Source: Clarkia xantiana subsp. parviflora (taxonomy: Eukaryota; Streptophyta; Magnoliopsida; Myrtales; Onagraceae). Taken from it: a stretch of DNA of 64,000 nucleotides. This document shows positions 12,227-22,545 of the stretch, one piece after another (the stretch's first letter is position 1; every line of letters begins with the position of its first letter). Position numbers and translations under genes: made by a program. The stretch covers positions 20,256,763-20,320,762 of the forward strand of contig JAPTYO010000007.1 in NCBI GenBank assembly GCA_036873135.1. The letters run 5' to 3'. Below the pieces are notes generated by a model, which had not been told where the DNA came from, searched no databases, and worked only from the letters and a program-made list of their open reading frames with translations.

Positions 12227-13055
12227 GGGTTAAAGGTTCTTTTGGTACCACATGTTTGCAAAAATTACACTGTTCATACCACTAGTATTTTTTCGTACCG
12301 AATTGGTACCATATGTTTCCAAACCTTACTGTTTTGGTACCTCCGTTAGGGTTCTGTCAAAAACAGCCGTTAAATGGCATGTGCCATGCACGTGACCAGC
12401 CAAAAACTTTCAATTTTGTTACAATTTAGTCCATCTGATACATCCCTAACTTTTATTTTGTTCAATTTAGTCCTAAAACTTCAAAACCAAACCATTTTCC
12501 AAAATTGACCTAGCCGGACTTAGCCTAGGGCTAGGTCCGACCCTGGGTCATGGTCGCCGGACCCAGGCGACCCCGACCCAGGGTCGGACCTAGCCCTAGG
12601 CTAGGTCCGGCTAGGTCAATTGGGACCTAGCCCCAATTGAGTTAAATTGGGGCTAGGTCCAATTGACCTAGCCGGACCTAGCTTAGGGCTAGGTCCGACC
12701 CTGTGTCAGGGTCCCCTGGGTCCGGTGACCCCGACCCAGGGTCGGACCTAGCCCATGGCTAGGTCCGGCTAGGTCAATTTGGGGAAATTGTTTGATTTTG
12801 AAGTCTTAGGACTAAATTGAACAAAATAAAAGTTAGGAATGTATTAGATGGACTAAATTGTAACAAAAGTGAAAGTTTTGGGCTGGTCACGTGCATGGCA
12901 CATGCCATTTAACGGCCGTTTTTGACTGAACCCTAACGGAGGTACTAAAACAGTAAGGTTTGGAAACATATGGTACCAATTCGGTACGAAAAAATACTAG
13001 TGGTATGAACAGTGTAATTTTTGCAAACATGTGGTACCAAAAGTACCTTTAAACC
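12227..13055. mobile_element. foldback MULE-like MITE at unit 1/2 junction
   Basis: The termini are GGGTTAAAGG and (near-)CCTTTAACCC. The arms are inverted for about 250-300 bp: ttttggtaccacatgtttgc at the left against gcaaacatgtggtaccaaaa at the right. A 9-bp duplication taataataa flanks it, ambiguous because it lies in an AAT microsatellite. The centre is GC-rich and built of inverted ctaggtccg/cggacctag and gaccctgggtc/gacccagggtc words. It encodes no protein. The 9-bp TSD and long TIRs suggest a Mutator-like non-autonomous element. Confidence 0.8.
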
Positions 13056-13606
13056 TAATAATAATAATAACCCTAATTATAATTTCATATCGCACCGGAT
13101 CAACACTTAAATTGTGTGCTGAATATGAATATTTTTTCATTCTCTATTTCATGTGATGTTTGAAGTCATAATCTTTTATGAAATACTAGAAAATATATAA
13201 TTATCAAACAAAATATAAAAACTAAAAAAAATAATTTTGGAATTTATGTACAAATGAAAAATGAAAATCGAGTTGAGATGACTGACTTTTAATATTAACG
13301 GAAAAAGATACGTCTTTTTTTTCAATAAATACATGTCTTTTTTATTCTATAATATTATATATTATAAAATTTATTTTTTTCTAAATATATTATAGTTTTT
13401 TTTCCAAAAAAATATATTATAGTTGAAATGACATTTTTATATACCAATATGATTCGTTGTTAATGATTGTTAACAAAAGAATGTAATATGACTTCACTTA
13501 TTTAGGAGTCTAGATCCGCCATTATATATGAATCTACACAAAAACTCTTCAAATCTACAACACGTCGTACTGGTGCAATTGTTCACTGTCTCACAATGAT
13601 TAAAAG

Positions 13607-14410
13607 CAGTGTTTTGAAAACCGGACCGGACCGGCGGTCGGACCGGGTCGGACCGTGAACCGGCCATTCTCCCGGTCCGACTCGAGTAAAAGATCGGAAT
13701 GTATAATAAACCGGGTTCAAAGAGTGAGTCGGCGGTTGAACCGGGTCTGACCGGAAAAATCGGTACCGGTCCGACCGGTTAGACTTACCTGAGCTTTAAA
13801 AATTCAGAAACCCTTCTTCACTATCCTGATTCAAGCGCCGCAGACGTTTGGAGAATTAGGTTTTTAGTAAATCTGATCTGATTTTGGAGAGAGTCAGTAT
13901 CGTGGAGGTGGAGACAAATCTAAAGCCCTCTATATTGAGCCTTAACATCCGTGGAGTATCTGACCTGCGTTACCGAATCTTTAGTTCCAATTCAACCCTC
14001 TATTTTGAGCTCCACTTCATTCATCGGTCTGGTCTGTAGCACGGTGAGGAGGTCTCGGGTCACTTCAAGTTAGGAGGAAGTTCGTATGGAGATTGGAGCT
14101 CACCGACAATGTTGGTGGTGCTGGGCAGAGGAAGCAGATGCTGAGAGATCAGAGACGCCAAATGAAGGTGTTGAAGAAGCTCGAGGGTTCTTGTAGAGGA
14201 GATTGGACACATCTTATGTGAATTTGGGCTGGGAAAGTGGGATAATTGGGCTTTTTTTTTAGTCAAGTGGGATAATTGTGTGCTGAACTAAGAAATTTTC
14301 TTGCGTATTATGTCAAAACCGGTCGAACCGGTCTGAACCTGGTCGGACCGATCAGACCGTAAATCGGCCACCACACCGGTTCGACCCCCGGTCCGGTTTT
14401 TAAAACACTG
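13607..14410. mobile_element. hAT-type MITE, unit 2
   Basis: 804 bp with terminal inverted repeats CAGTGTTTTGAAAACCGGAC and its counterpart GTCCGGTTTTTAAAACACTG. It is flanked by perfect 8-bp duplications ATTAAAAG (13599-13606 and 14411-14418). The empty site is seen in unit 1 (attaaaatgtaac near 10670). Ends are rich in CCGGTCCGACC words; the centre has no transposase. An 8-bp TSD and a CAGTG terminus fit hAT. Confidence 0.9.
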
Positions 14411-14612
14411 ATTAAAAGGTAACTTTCGATATCACCTCAAATTAAGGGGGCAATTATGCCGAAATCACGCTAGCTTAGTCTTAAAGAGTATATGAATATA
14501 TTATTAGATTAAGAGGAAATTTTTAAATATGGTTATTATCCACCATTATTTGATAAATTACATCAATAAGACAGTTCTTGTTTATAAAATTATGGTAAGA
14601 ATATTTCATTAA

Positions 14613-15460
14613 CTAATGATTATTTTCACGTAGAAGAAGTTGAGCATTCATCCGAGGAGGAGTAGGACACAGACATCTACACAAGAAACCTTCACATCTA
14701 CAACACTTCGGACTGGTACAATCTTTCACTGTTTGACAAGGATTAGAAGGGTTGTAAGCATTAACTTTCGTCGTCACCTCAAATTGAGAGCCTGTAATAA
14801 TATACAATATCCATAAACAATATTGGTTATTAATTAACTATTAAAATATCATGTTAATATATATAACACTTTTTTTTTTGCTGGAATACATAACACTTAG
14901 TCACTTTATAGTACATTCATGAATAATTTTTTTATGTTATAATAATTATTAATCCATATTTTGTGCTTGAATTTATCTTTAAACTAATGCACTGAAATAA
15001 TGTATGCATCATTCTTAATTTATTTGTAAAAATAGTGTACGTAAATTATAAATATATGATAGTATATGTCATTAGACAACTCTTCACTTTTACTTTCCCG
15101 TGAAAAATTAATTTGCAAATCAAAGACCGTAAAATTAAAATAACTTCTCAATTAAGATACTCACGAGTAGAAAATAATAAATTAAATCAAATAAGAAAAA
15201 TAAAAGTAGATGCATAAAAATTTAAAATAAAATAATATAATATAATTTTTAGAATAATTTAATATCCTTATTGCCCAAATTTCAGAGACCCATAATTATT
15301 ATAACGGTATATTCAATTTTAAATATAAAAAATGTTAATTTAAGCATGCATAATTAATTTAATCAAGCAAAATAATATAAATATAAATGGATAGAGCAAA
15401 ATATATACCAGTCATGACAAGAAAAATAGCAATAGCACCCATTAATTTTGTAAGAAACAT
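14613..15460 (-). CDS. secreted cysteine-rich defensin-like (DEFL/NCR-like) peptide, copy 2
   Basis: Two exons: 15409-15460 (ATG at 15460) and 14613-14791, with a 617-bp GT-AG intron in phase 1. Together they give 76 residues. Exon 1 encodes a hydrophobic signal peptide (MFLTKLMGAIAIFLVMT). Exon 2 encodes the mature part with eight cysteines spaced C-x5-C-x4-CC-x-C-x4-C-x-C-x-C, then a Pro-rich and charged tail ending RENNH. Signal-peptide exon plus cysteine-rich exon is the usual architecture of plant DEFL/LCR and nodule NCR peptides, which are secreted and act in defence, pollen signalling or symbiosis. The family assignment rests on cysteine pattern and gene structure only. This copy has Asn where copies 1, 3 and 4 have Asp (KVNAYN against KVDAYN). 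A TATA-like box (tatatatac) lies at 15537-15546. The splice sites are intact, unlike copy 1. Confidence 0.8.
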
Positions 15461-15947
15461 CTTCTTGGTTGTAGGAAAATGAGAATTGTATAGCTAAGTG
15501 AATCAACTTGTGGTGAAAAGATTACTAATAGTATGTGTATATATAGATTTAAAAATTTCTTAAAAAGGTAGTGTATCAAATCATTCAACCCTTAAAGTAT
15601 ATAACAATGATTTTAATTGCATATATATTATGAATTGCAATTTATGTAGATCATATTCCAAAATAATAAGATTTTATTCTTAAATATTTTTCCATTAATG
15701 CTTCCGGATCGAAAAAGAAAGCCCAAGCCTAGCGGCATGTATTGGACCAAGCTGAAGACAAATGAATCAGCCCAATAGCAATACAATCATATTTTCAAAA
15801 TAATAAGATCTTATGGGACTGCTTCTGGTGAAGGTGTTTCACGGTGAAGCTCTATTAGGGGACCCAGTCAATAGGAGATCAGAGAGACATAGCCAACATA
15901 AATTTAGGAATGACAGTTTATGAAATATCTATTAATAATAATAATAA

Positions 15948-16708
15948 GGGTTAAAGGTTCTTTTGGTACCACATGTTTGCAAAAATTACACTGTTCATAC
16001 CACTAGTATTTTTTCGTACCGAATTGGTACCATATGTTTCCAAACCTTACTGTTTTGGTACCTCCGTTAGGGTTCTGTCAAAAACAGCCGTTAAATGGCA
16101 TGTGCCATGCACGTGACCAGCCCAAAACTTTCAATTTTGTTACAATTTAGTCCATCTATTACATCCCTAACTTTTATTTTGTTCAATTTAGTCCTAAAAC
16201 TTCAAAACCAAACCATTTTCCCAAATTGACCTAGCCGGACTTAGCCTAGGGCTAGGTCCGACCCTGGGTCATGGTCGCCGGACCCAGGCGACCCCGACCC
16301 AGGATCGGACCTAGCCCTAGGCTAGGTCCGGCTAGGTCAATTGGGACCTAGCCCCAATTGAGTTAAATTGGGGCTAGGTCCAATTGACCTAGCCGGACCT
16401 AGCTTAGGGCTAGGTCCGACCCTGGGTCAATTTGGGGAAATTGTTTGATTTTGAAGTCTTAGGACTAAATTGAACAAAATAAAAGTTAGGGATGTATTAG
16501 ATGGACTAAATTGTAACAAAATTGAAAGTTTTGGGCTGGTCACGTGCATGGCACTTGCCATTTAACGGCTGTTTTTTACGGAACCCTAACGGAGGTACTA
16601 AAACAGTAAGGTTTGGAAACATATGGTACCAATTCGGTACGAAAAAATACTAGTGGTATGAACAGTGTAATTTTTGCAAACATGTGGTACCAAAAGTACA
16701 TTTAACCA
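15948..16708. mobile_element. foldback MULE-like MITE at unit 2/3 junction (internally deleted)
   Basis: Same termini, arms and flanking AAT repeat as the element at 12227-13055, but about 70 bp shorter. The second half of the GC-rich palindromic centre is missing: after ccgaccctgggtc it passes straight to aatttggggaaat. Such loss inside a palindrome is typical of slippage at a hairpin. Confidence 0.8.
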
Positions 16709-17261
16709 TAATAATAATAATAACCCTAATTATAATTTCATATCGCACCGGATCAACACTTAAATTGTGTGCTGAATATGAATATTTTTTCATTCTCAGA
16801 TTTCATGTGATGTTTGAAGTCATAATCTTTTATGAAATACTAGAAAATATATAATTATAAAAAAAAATATAAAAACTAAAAAAAATAATTTTGGAATTTA
16901 TGTACAAACGAAAAATGAAAATCGAGTTGAGATGACTGACTTTTAATATTAACGGAAAAAGATACGTCTTTTTTTTTCAGTAAATACTTGTCTTTTTTAT
17001 TCTATAATATTATATATTATAAAATTTTGTTTTTTCTAAATATATTATAGTTTTTTTTCCAAAAAAATATATTATAGTTGAAATGACATTTTTATATACC
17101 AATATGATTCGTTGTTAATGATTGTTAACAAAAGAATGTAATATGACTTCACTTATTTAGGAGTCTAGATCCGCCATTATATATGAATCTACACAAAAAC
17201 TCTTCAAATCTACAACACGTCGTACTGGTGCAATTGTTCACTGTCTCACAATGATTAAAAG

Positions 17262-18066
17262 CAGTGTTTTGAAAACCGGACCGGACCGGCGGTCGGACCG
17301 GGTCGGACCGTGAACCGGCCATTCTCCCGGTCCGACTCGAGTAAAAGATCGGAATGTATAATAAACCGGGTTCAAAGAGTGAGTCGGCGGTTGAACCGGG
17401 TCTGACCGGAAAAATCGGTACCGGTCCGACCGGTTAGACTTACCTGAGCTTTAAAAATTCAGAAACCCTATCTTCACTATCCTGATTCAAGCGCCGCAGA
17501 CGTTAGGAGAATTAGGTTTTTAGTAAATCTGATCTGATTTTGGAGAGAGTCAGTATCGTGGAGGTGGAGACAAATCTAAAGCCCTCTATATTGAGCCTTA
17601 ACATCCGTGGAGTATCTGACCTGCGTTACCGAATCTTTAGTTCCAATTCAACCCTCTATTTTGAGCTCCACTTCATTCATCGGTCTGGTCTGTAGCACGG
17701 TGAGGAGGTCTCGGGTCACATCAAGTTAGGAGGAAGGTCGTATGGAGATTGGAGCTCATCGACAATGTTGGTGTTGCTGGGCAGAGGAAGCTGATGCTGA
17801 GAGATCAGAGACGCCAAATGAAGGTGTTGAAGAAGCTCGAGGGTTCTTGTAGAGGAGATTGGACACATCTTATGTGAATTTGGGCTGGGAAAGTGGGATA
17901 ATTGGGCTTTTTTTTTAGTCAAGTGGGATAATTGTGTGCTGAACTAAGAAATTTTCTTGCGTATTATGTCAAAACCGGTCGAACCGGTCTGAACCTGGTC
18001 GGACCGATCAGACCGTAAATCGGCCACCACACCGGTTCGACCCCCGGTCCGGTTGTTAAAACACTG
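17262..18066. mobile_element. hAT-type MITE, unit 3
   Basis: Orthologous to the unit 2 insertion: same target site, same 8-bp duplication ATTAAAAG and same CAGTGTTTT ends, 805 bp. It was present before the unit was amplified. Confidence 0.9.
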
Positions 18067-18268
18067 ATTAAAAGGTAACTTTCGATATCACCTCAAATTA
18101 AGGGGGCAATTATGCCGAAATCACGCTAGCTTAGTCTTAAAGAGTATATGAATATATTATTAGATTAAGAGGAAATTTTTAAATATGGTTATTATCCACC
18201 ATTATTTGATAAATTACATCAATAAGACAGTTCTTGTTTATAAAATTATGGTAAGAATATTTCATTAA

Positions 18269-19114
18269 CTAATGATTATTTTCACGTAGAAGAAGTTGAG
18301 CATTCATCCGAGGAGGAGTAGGACACAGACATCTACACAAGAAACCTTCACATCTACAACACTTCGGACTGGTACAATCTTTCACTGTTTGACAAGGATT
18401 AGAAGGGTTGTAAGCATCAACTTTCGTCGTCACCTCAAATTGAGAGCCTGTAATAATATACAATATCCATAAAAAATATTCGTTATTAATTAACTATTAA
18501 AATATCATGTTAATATATATAACACTTTTTTTTGCTGGAATACATAACACTTAGTCACTTTATGGTACATTCATGAATAATTTTTTTATGTTATAATAAT
18601 TATTAATCCATATTTTGTGCTTGAATTTATTTTTAAACTAATACACTGAAATAATGTATGCATCATTCTTAATTTATTTGTAAAAATAGTGTACGTAAAT
18701 TATAAATATATGATAGTATATGTCATTAGACAACTCTTCACTTTTACTTTCCCGTGAAAAATTAATTTGCAAATCAAAGACCGTAAAATTAAAATAACTT
18801 CTCAATTAAGATACTCACGAGTAGAAAATAATAAATTAAATCAAATAAGAAAAATAAAAGTAGATGCATAAAAATTTAAAATAATATAATATAATATAAT
18901 TTTTAGAATAATTTAATATCCTTATTGCCCAAATTTCAGAGACCCATAATTATTATAACGGTATATTCAATTTTAAATATAAAAAATATTAATTTAAGCA
19001 TGCATAATTAATTTAATCAAGCAAAATAATATAAATATAAATGGATAGAGCAAAATATATACCAGTCATGACAAGAAAAATAGCAATAGCACCCATTAAT
19101 TTTGTAAGAAACAT
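18269..19114 (-). CDS. secreted cysteine-rich defensin-like (DEFL/NCR-like) peptide, copy 3
   Basis: Exon 1 is 19063-19114 (ATG at 19114) and exon 2 is 18269-18447, separated by a 615-bp phase-1 intron with GT and AG ends (donor G/GTATAT, acceptor tattacag/GC). The product is 76 residues with the same signal peptide as copy 2 and the eight-cysteine core CQTVKDCTSPKCCRCEG plus FLCRCLCP. Predicted protein is identical to copy 4 and differs from copy 2 by one Asp/Asn change. TATA-like sequence is at about 19191-19199. Downstream (to the left) lies the decayed exon copy carrying the hAT MITE. The intact reading frame in copies 2-4 argues for function; expression cannot be judged from sequence. 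Confidence 0.8.
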
Positions 19115-19606
19115 CTTCTTGGTTGTAGGAAAATGAGAATTGTATAGCTAAGTGAATCAATTTGTGGTGAAAAGATTACTAATAGTATGTGTATATATAG
19201 ATTTAAAAATTTCTTAAAAAGGTAGTGTATCAAATCATTCAACCCTTAAAGTATCTAACAATGATTTTAATTGCATATATATTATGAATTGCAATTTATG
19301 TAGATCATATTCCAAAATAATAAGATTTTATTCTTAAATATTTTTCCATTAATGCTTCCGGATCGAAAAAGAAAGCCCAAGCCTAGCGGCATGTATTGGA
19401 CCAAGCTGAAGACAAATGAATCAGCCCAATAGCAATACAATCATATTTTCAAAATAATAAGATTTTATGGGACTGCTTCTGGTGAAGGTGTTTCACGGTG
19501 AAGCTCTATTAGGGGACCCAGTCAATAGGAGATCAGAGAGAGACACAGCCAACATAAATTTAGGAATGACAGTTTATGAAATATCTATTAATAATAATAA
19601 TAATAA

Positions 19607-20404
19607 GGGTTAAATGTTCTTTTGGTACCACATGTTTGCAAAAATTACACTGTTCATACCACTAGTATTTTTTCGTACCGAATTGGTACCATATGTTTCC
19701 AAACCTTACTGTTTTGGTACCTCCGTTAGGGTTCTGTCAAAAACAGCCGTTAAATGGCATGTGCCATGCACGTGACCAGCCCAAAACTTTCAATTTTGTT
19801 ATAATTTAGTCCATCTGATACATCCCTAACTTTTATTTTGTTCAATTTAGTCCTAAAACTTCAAAACCAAACCATTTTCCGAAATTGACCTAGCCGAACT
19901 TAGCCTAGGGCTAGGTCCGACCCTGGGTCATGATCGCCGGACCCAGGCGACCCCGACCCGACCCAGGGTCGGACCTAGCCCTAGGCTAGGTCCGGCTAGG
20001 TCAATTGGGACCTAGCCCCATTTGAGTTAAATTGGGGCTAGGTCCGACCCTGGGTCAGGGTCCCCTGGGTCCGGTGACCCCGACCCAGGGTCGGACCTAG
20101 CCCATGGCTAGGTCCGGCTAGGTCAATTTGGGGAAATTGTTTGATTTTGAAGTCTTAGGACTAAATTGAACAAAATAAAAGTTAGGGATGTATTAGATGG
20201 ACTAAATTGTAACAAAATTGAAAGTTTTGGGCTGGTCACGTGCATGGCACATGCCATTTAACGGCCGTTTTTTACGGAACCCTAACGGAGGTACTAAAAC
20301 AGTAAGGTTTGGAAACATATGGTACGAATTCGGTACGAAAAAATACTAGTGGTATGAACAGTGTAATTTTTGCAAACATGTGGTACCAAAAGTACCTTTA
20401 ACCC
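19607..20404. mobile_element. foldback MULE-like MITE at unit 3/4 junction
   Basis: Termini GGGTTAAATG and CCTTTAACCC with clean flanking taataataa on both sides, matching a 9-bp TSD. About 800 bp. The centre is a third length variant: one ctaggtc block is missing and gacccgacccagg is duplicated, relative to the element at 12227. Confidence 0.8.
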
Positions 20405-21670
20405 TAATAATAATAATAACCCTAATTATAATTTCATATCGCACCGGATCAACACTTAAATTGTGTGCTTAATATGAATATTTTTTCATTCTCAGATTTC
20501 ATGTGATGTTTGAAGTCATAATCTTTTATGAAATACTAGAAAATATATAATTATCAAACAAAATATAAAAACTAAAAATAATAATTTTGGAATTTATGTA
20601 CAAATGAAAAATGAAAATCGAGTTGAGATGACTGACTTTTAATATTAACGGAAAAAGATACGTCTTTTTTTTCAATAAATACATGTCTTTTTTATTCTAT
20701 AATATTATATATTATAAAATTTATTTTTTTCTAAATATATTATAGTTTTTTTTCCAAAAAAATATATTATAGTTGAAATGACATTTTTATATACCAATAT
20801 GATTCGTTGTTAATGATTGTTAACAAAAGAATGTAATATGACTTCACTTATTTAGGAGTCTAGATCCGCCATTATATATGAATCTACACAAAAACTCTTC
20901 AAATCTACAACACGTTGTACTGGTGCAATTGTTCACTGTCTCACAATGATTAAAAGCAGTGTTTTGAAAATCGGACCGGACCGGCGGTCGGACCGGGTCG
21001 GACCGTGAACCGGCCATTCTCCCGGTCCGACTCGAGTAAAAGATCGGAATGTATAATAAACCGGGTTCAAAGAGTGAGTCGGCGGTTGAACCGGGTTTGA
21101 CCGGAAAAATCGGTACCGGTCCGACCGGTTAGACTTACATGAGCTTTAAAAATTCAGAAACCCTATCTTCACTATCCTGATTCAAGCGTCGCAGACGTTA
21201 GGAGAATTAGGTTTTTAGTAAATCTGATCTGATTTTTGAGAGAGTCAGTATCGTGGAGGTGGAGACAAATCTAAAGCCCTCTATATTGAGCCTTAACATC
21301 TGTGGAGTACCTGACCTGCGTTACCGAATCTTTAGTTCCAATTCAACCCTCTATTTTGAGCTCCACTTCATTCATCGGTCTGGTCTGTAGCACGGTGAGG
21401 AGGTCTCGGGTCACTTCAAGTTAGGAGGAAGGTCGTATGGAGATTGGAGCTCACCGACAATGTTGGTGGTGCTGGGCAGAGGAAGCTGATGCTGAGTGAT
21501 CAGAGACGCCAAATGAAGGTGTTGAAGAAGCTCGAGGGTTCTTGTAGAGGAGATTGGACACATCTTATGTGAATTTGGGCTGGGAAAGTGGGATAATTGG
21601 GCTTTTTTTTTAGTCAAGTGGGATAATTGTGTGCTGAACTAAGAAATTTTCTTGCGTATTATGTCAAAAG

Positions 21671-22495
21671 TGATGGATAAGTGTCCAATTCGGGTTCGTG
21701 TTTACATTTCGGGCCTCGCAAACGTGTCGAAAATTACATCTCGGTTTAAAAACACCTCCCACGGTATCAAAACGGTCCGGAAGCGCCTTTACGCGCGTCC
21801 GGACCGGACGTCCGGATTGCTTGCAATCCGGAGGTCCGGGTTGCGCGGCAATCCGGACCTCGCCGAATTGCCCAAATCCGACGAGGTCCGGATTACCTTA
21901 CGGGTATCGCGCTATTACCGTATCCGCGATTCTCGTTACGCGTAGAGAAGTCAAGTTCACGTACTACCAACAAGGATGACGGTTACCGCATAATCTTGAA
22001 CCGTCATCGAACCGCTTAAAACCGGGTCCGGTCCCAAGAAAGCCTATAAATAGGAGGTCTTGGCCACCCATTTTCAGACATTCTCTCATTTGCCCAACTT
22101 TGGTATTTTGAGCTCTGACTTCTCTCTAGAAATTCTCTCTCTCTAGAAATTACATTTTTGCCACTATAGTGACTTAAGCATCGGAGAGGGCTCCGCTAGC
22201 ACCCCCCCCCCCCCCCTCTCCGTGCTAGCATTGGTCCTTAGTGCAGGTTCCGACGCCCTGAGTCACATCCGCCCTGAGTGACATCCGCCCTGAGTGACAT
22301 CCGCCCTAAGTGACATCCGCCCTGAGTCACATCCGCCCTGAGTCACATCCGCACTGAGTCACAACCAATCCGAGACACAATCCTCACCCGGGAGCAAGCC
22401 TGAACACTCGTCAGTGGCCCAACCTCCGACGGAAGGGTTACAGCCCGCACAACCACAGACGCGTCCTCACGACCTTATTCAATCCGGACGCAACA
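21671..22495 (+). repeat. 5' LTR of non-autonomous Gypsy-like element 2
   Basis: 825 bp, from TGATGGATAAGTGTCC to GGACGCAACA, nearly identical to the 3' LTR (31147-32075). U3 holds inverted ccggacctccgg/ttgcaatcc words (about 21796-21880). The TATA box tataaatag is at 22045-22053. A 15-C tract (22202-22216) sits between GCTAGCAC and GTGCTAGC inverted repeats. Seven 16-bp repeats (gccctgagtcacatcc type) lie at 22254-22365. Confidence 0.92.
22045..22053 (+). promoter_or_regulatory. TATA box of element 2 5' LTR
   Basis: TATAAATAG preceded by gcc and followed by gaggtc. The identical box is at 31575-31583 in the 3' LTR. It defines the U3/R side and the plus-strand direction of the element. Confidence 0.8.
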
Positions 22496-22496
22496 T

Positions 22497-22509
22497 TGGC
22501 GCCGTCTAC
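22497..22509 (+). other. primer-binding site of element 2
   Basis: TTGGCGCCGTCTACG begins one base after the LTR terminal CA. It has the same TGGCGCC core as elements 1 and 3. Confidence 0.8.
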
Positions 22510-22545
22510 GTGATTCGAACAAAAAGCTACCATACCGCAGAAGTC

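Noticed and set aside
14060..14266. 68-codon minus-strand frame conserved in three tandem units
   Set aside because: It lies inside the hAT MITE, is conserved only because the unit was duplicated, and resembles no protein.
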